Below are positions 5,500 to 7,175 of a stretch of 7,175 bases of DNA, in pieces. Every line of letters begins with the position of its first letter. The stretch's first letter is position 1. The stretch lies in assembly GCA_016212735.1 (NCBI GenBank), contig JACRDZ010000222.1, positions 1 through 7,175 of the forward strand, in the 5' to 3' direction. A program made the position numbers and the translations under genes. This stretch comes from Candidatus Firestoneibacteriota bacterium (GTDB lineage: Bacteria; JACRDZ01). The notes beneath the pieces were generated by a model. It searched no databases. It saw only the letters and a program-made list of their open reading frames with translations, and had not been told where the DNA came from.

Positions 5500-6258
5500 T
5501 TATAATCTTACCGCTATACCCCTCTGTTTCAGATATTCTTTAACATCCTTTATAAGATATTCATTATAATGAAAAATCGAAGCTGCAAGAACTGCATCTG
5601 CTCCTCCTGAAGTTAAAACATCGTAGAGATGTTCAGGAGAACCTGCTCCGCCAGAAGCAATTACAGGTATATTTATTTTTTGTGTAATTTTTAAAGTAAG
5701 GGCTACATCATAACCTGATTTAGTTCCATCTTTATCCATACTTGTAAGCAGGATTTCTCCTGCTCCGAGTTGTTCAGCTTTACATGCCCATTCTACTGCA
5801 TCCAGTCCTGTTGAAGTTCTGCCCCCATGAATATATACTTCCCATTTATCTTTATCTTTTTTCCTTGCGTCAATAGCAACTACAATACATTGGCTGCCGA
5901 ATTTTTCTGCTCCTTCATGAATAATAAGAGGATTATTAACTGCTGTTGTATTAATAGATACTTTATCTGCTCCAGCTAATAACAAATCTTTAATATCCGA
6001 TACTGTTTTTATACCTCCACCAACTGTTAGCGGCATAAAAATTTCTTCTGCTGTTCTTTCAACAACATCTATAATGGTTTTTCTTTTTTCGTATGATGCC
6101 GTAATATCCAGAAAGACTAATTCATCAGCTTTTTCTTTATCATATCTAATTGCATTTTCCACAGGATCCCCTGCATCCCTAAGATCAATAAAATTTATTC
6201 CTTTTACAACTCTTCCTTCTTTAACATCCAGACAGGGGATAATTCGTTTTGTCAGCAT
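5500..6258 (-). CDS. hisF: Imidazole glycerol phosphate synthase, cyclase subunit HisF
   Basis: HisF is the cytoplasmic (beta/alpha)8-barrel that uses ammonia delivered by the glutaminase HisH to turn PRFAR into imidazole glycerol phosphate and AICAR, joining histidine and purine synthesis. The protein has 252 residues, full length. The two catalytic aspartates stand at the expected positions: D11 in [17 protein letters not shown] and D130 in VVAIDARKK. Phosphate-binding loops are VGGGI (79-83) and ASGGAG (201-206). E46 and K99, together with R5, match the charged gate at the barrel's base through which ammonia passes. It starts at ATG, 12 nt after hisA; the ribosome binding site is weak, so translation probably depends on hisA. 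No hisI follows: the next gene belongs to the ATPase operon. hisH is not in the window. Confidence 0.97.
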   Translation of the reverse strand: MLTKRIIPCLDVKEGRVVKGINFIDLRDAGDPVENAIRYDKEKADELVFLDITASYEKRKTIIDVVERTAEEIFMPLTVGGGIKTVSDIKDLLLAGADKVSINTTAVNNPLIIHEGAEKFGSQCIVVAIDARKKDKDKWEVYIHGGRTSTGLDAVEWACKAEQLGAGEILLTSMDKDGTKSGYDVALTLKITQKINIPVIASGGAGSPEHLYDVLTSGGADAVLAASIFHYNEYLIKDVKEYLKQRGIAVRL

Positions 6259-6270
6259 TATTTTATTTAC

Positions 6271-6996
6271 CTATTCCTTCATAATCTCAAGCGCTTCTTC
6301 CAGTTCAAATGCTCCAGTATATAAAGCCTTGCCTATAATAACACCGGCCACTCCATATTTCTCCAATTCTTTTATGTTTTTAATATCTTCAAGAGATGAG
6401 ATTCCACCTGATGCAATTACTGATATTTTTGTTTTTTTTGCTATTTTTTTAATAGCTTTGATGTTTGGACCTTTCAACATTCCGTCTCTGGAAATATCAG
6501 TATAAATTATGGTACATAATTTGACATTTTGCAATTTAATAATAAATTCTTCTGCATTTAAATCTGTAACTTCCTTCCAGCCATTAATTGCTATTTTTCC
6601 GTCTGAAGCATCAACTCCCACAACAATACGTGATTGATATTTTGATACAGCTTTTTTGACAATATCCAAATTCTTATACGCTGAAGTACCCAATACTACA
6701 CGGTTTATACCATAATTTAATATTTTATCTATAGCATCAAGTGTTCGTATACCGCCGCCCAGTTGTATGGGAATATTAACTGAATTTACAATTTTTTTAA
6801 CGATTTCCAGATTGCACGGAAAACCTTCAAATGCACCGTCAAGATCTACAACATGAAGACACGTAGCGCCTTTCTGTTCCCAGATTTTAGCCATAGAAAC
6901 AGGCTCATGGCTGAAAATCGTTTCTCTTTCCAGTCTGCCCTGATCAAGCCTGACACAATTCCCACCACGAATATCAATTGCAGGTAGTATTTCCAT
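6271..6996 (-). CDS. hisA: ProFAR isomerase HisA
   Basis: HisA is the (beta/alpha)8-barrel that isomerises the aminoaldose ProFAR to the aminoketose PRFAR, the substrate of HisF, by an Amadori rearrangement. The protein has 241 residues, normal length. The catalytic base and acid are present: D8 in LPAIDIRGG and D129 in VVGVDASDG. T166 of YTDISRDGML is the third conserved active-site residue. Phosphate loops are LGGGIR (79-84) and ASGGIS (195-200). The half-barrel repeat that HisA shares with HisF is evident. A TrpF-capable PriA variant cannot be excluded by eye, but nothing points to one. It starts at ATG with GGAG 6 nt upstream. It is the first complete gene at the high-coordinate end; other his genes may lie beyond 7175, or this pair may stand alone. 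Confidence 0.96.
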   Translation of the reverse strand: MEILPAIDIRGGNCVRLDQGRLERETIFSHEPVSMAKIWEQKGATCLHVVDLDGAFEGFPCNLEIVKKIVNSVNIPIQLGGGIRTLDAIDKILNYGINRVVLGTSAYKNLDIVKKAVSKYQSRIVVGVDASDGKIAINGWKEVTDLNAEEFIIKLQNVKLCTIIYTDISRDGMLKGPNIKAIKKIAKKTKISVIASGGISSLEDIKNIKELEKYGVAGVIIGKALYTGAFELEEALEIMKE

Positions 6997-7014
6997 AATT
7001 TTCTCCGAAAAAGT

Positions 7015-7042
7015 ACTAGGTTCAAGGCTCTAGGCCATAGGC
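7015..7042 (-). repeat. Degenerate heptanucleotide array, GCCT core
   Basis: The minus strand (7042 to 7015) divides into four head-to-tail heptamers: GCCTATG, GCCTAGA, GCCTTGA, ACCTAGT. The CCT core is constant and the last bases vary. The array lies between the hairpin at 7041-7084 and the hisA ribosome binding site. No coding or known regulatory role was recognised. Confidence 0.6.
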
Positions 7043-7084
7043 TTACTATTACCCACAAGTCTGAACATGCTTGTGAGAGTAAGC
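7041..7084. other. Imperfect hairpin upstream of hisA
   Basis: An outer 7-bp stem, GCTTACT with AGTAAGC, and an inner 6-bp stem, CACAAG with CTTGTG, are separated by an asymmetric internal loop (6 and 2 nt) and close a 10-nt loop. It lies about 45 nt before hisA. No U-run follows it in the direction of transcription, so it is not an intrinsic terminator. It could be an RNA structure, a binding site or a relic of a palindromic repeat element. Confidence 0.5.
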
Positions 7085-7103
7085 TGAAATTTACAAATAT
7101 TTC

Positions 7104-7131
7104 ATTGATGATTGAGCATTGACAATTGAGC
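7104..7131. repeat. Degenerate heptanucleotide array, ATTGA core
   Basis: Plus strand: ATTGATG, ATTGAGC, ATTGACA, ATTGAGC, head to tail, followed by a decayed ATTATAA. All four share an invariant ATTGA and differ only in the last two bases; the GC-ending unit recurs, giving a 14-bp higher period. It is intergenic and non-coding. Confidence 0.75.
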
Positions 7132-7175
7132 ATTATAATTCAATTCATATTAATAACGTCTAATGTTTTCAAAGG

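Noticed and set aside
6074..6505. Plus-strand open frame of 143 codons across hisA and hisF
   Set aside because: It is antisense to two well-conserved enzymes and has no recognisable features of its own.
7030..7068. Twelve-codon minus-strand frame (MFRLVGNSKPMA) that could be a his leader peptide
   Set aside because: It contains no histidine codon, has no ribosome binding site and is not followed by a terminator hairpin, so there is no case for his attenuation.
7104..7131. Possible CRISPR array
   Set aside because: Units are only 7 bp and directly abutting with no spacers, so this is a short tandem repeat.
6846..7133. Minus-strand open frame of 95 codons overlapping the start of hisA
   Set aside because: It overlaps hisA in another frame and runs through the heptamer arrays and hairpin. 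It has no family resemblance and no ribosome binding site.
7132..7137. Perfect TATAAT on the minus strand as the hisA -10 box
   Set aside because: No acceptable -35 box lies 16-18 bp upstream, and the match falls in a decayed repeat unit in AT-rich DNA. It is mentioned as a possibility but not listed as a promoter.

Overview
This AT-rich window carries genes only on the minus strand, so transcription runs from high to low coordinates. It holds two blocks. The first is the end of a histidine-biosynthesis cluster, hisA then hisF. The second is the first six genes of an archaeal/vacuolar-type (A/V-type) rotary ATPase operon, in the order H(G)-I-K-E-C-F. Subunit F runs off the low-coordinate edge. 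The catalytic subunits A and B and the shaft subunit D would be expected next, outside the window. This order matches the A/V-ATPase operons of archaea such as Methanosarcina (aha) and of bacteria such as Thermus.

The host is most likely a bacterium. Shine-Dalgarno sequences are strong, two sigma70-like promoters can be read, and the His enzymes have ordinary bacterial-style architecture. An AT-rich anaerobe or an uncultivated-phylum bacterium using an A/V-type ATPase would fit, but no taxon can be named from the sequence alone.

Layout, high to low coordinates: (1) 6997-7175 is non-coding and contains two degenerate heptanucleotide arrays flanking an imperfect hairpin. (2) hisA and hisF are 12 nt apart and are isomerase and cyclase of the same pathway. 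(3) 5305-5499 holds a good promoter with an A-tract upstream and a structured leader for the ATPase operon. (4) atpH is the peripheral-stalk coiled coil. (5) atpI is the membrane stator. (6) atpK is the rotor-ring proteolipid, tightly coupled to atpI. (7) 2435-2644 is a 210-nt gap with a strong hairpin just after atpK and a second promoter before atpE. (8) atpE, atpC and atpF overlap one another.

The machine is partly visible. I and the K ring form the ion channel. H and E form the peripheral stalk. C is the socket that joins the ring to the central shaft, of which F is part. The most unusual point is subunit C: about 190 residues of Lys/Glu-rich, probably helical sequence are inserted inside an otherwise ordinary fold, making it about 554 residues. 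Other points worth a look are the hairpin plus promoter that separate atpK from atpE, the leader that may mask the first ribosome binding site, and the heptamer arrays upstream of hisA. I found no mobile element, CRISPR array, tRNA or rRNA.
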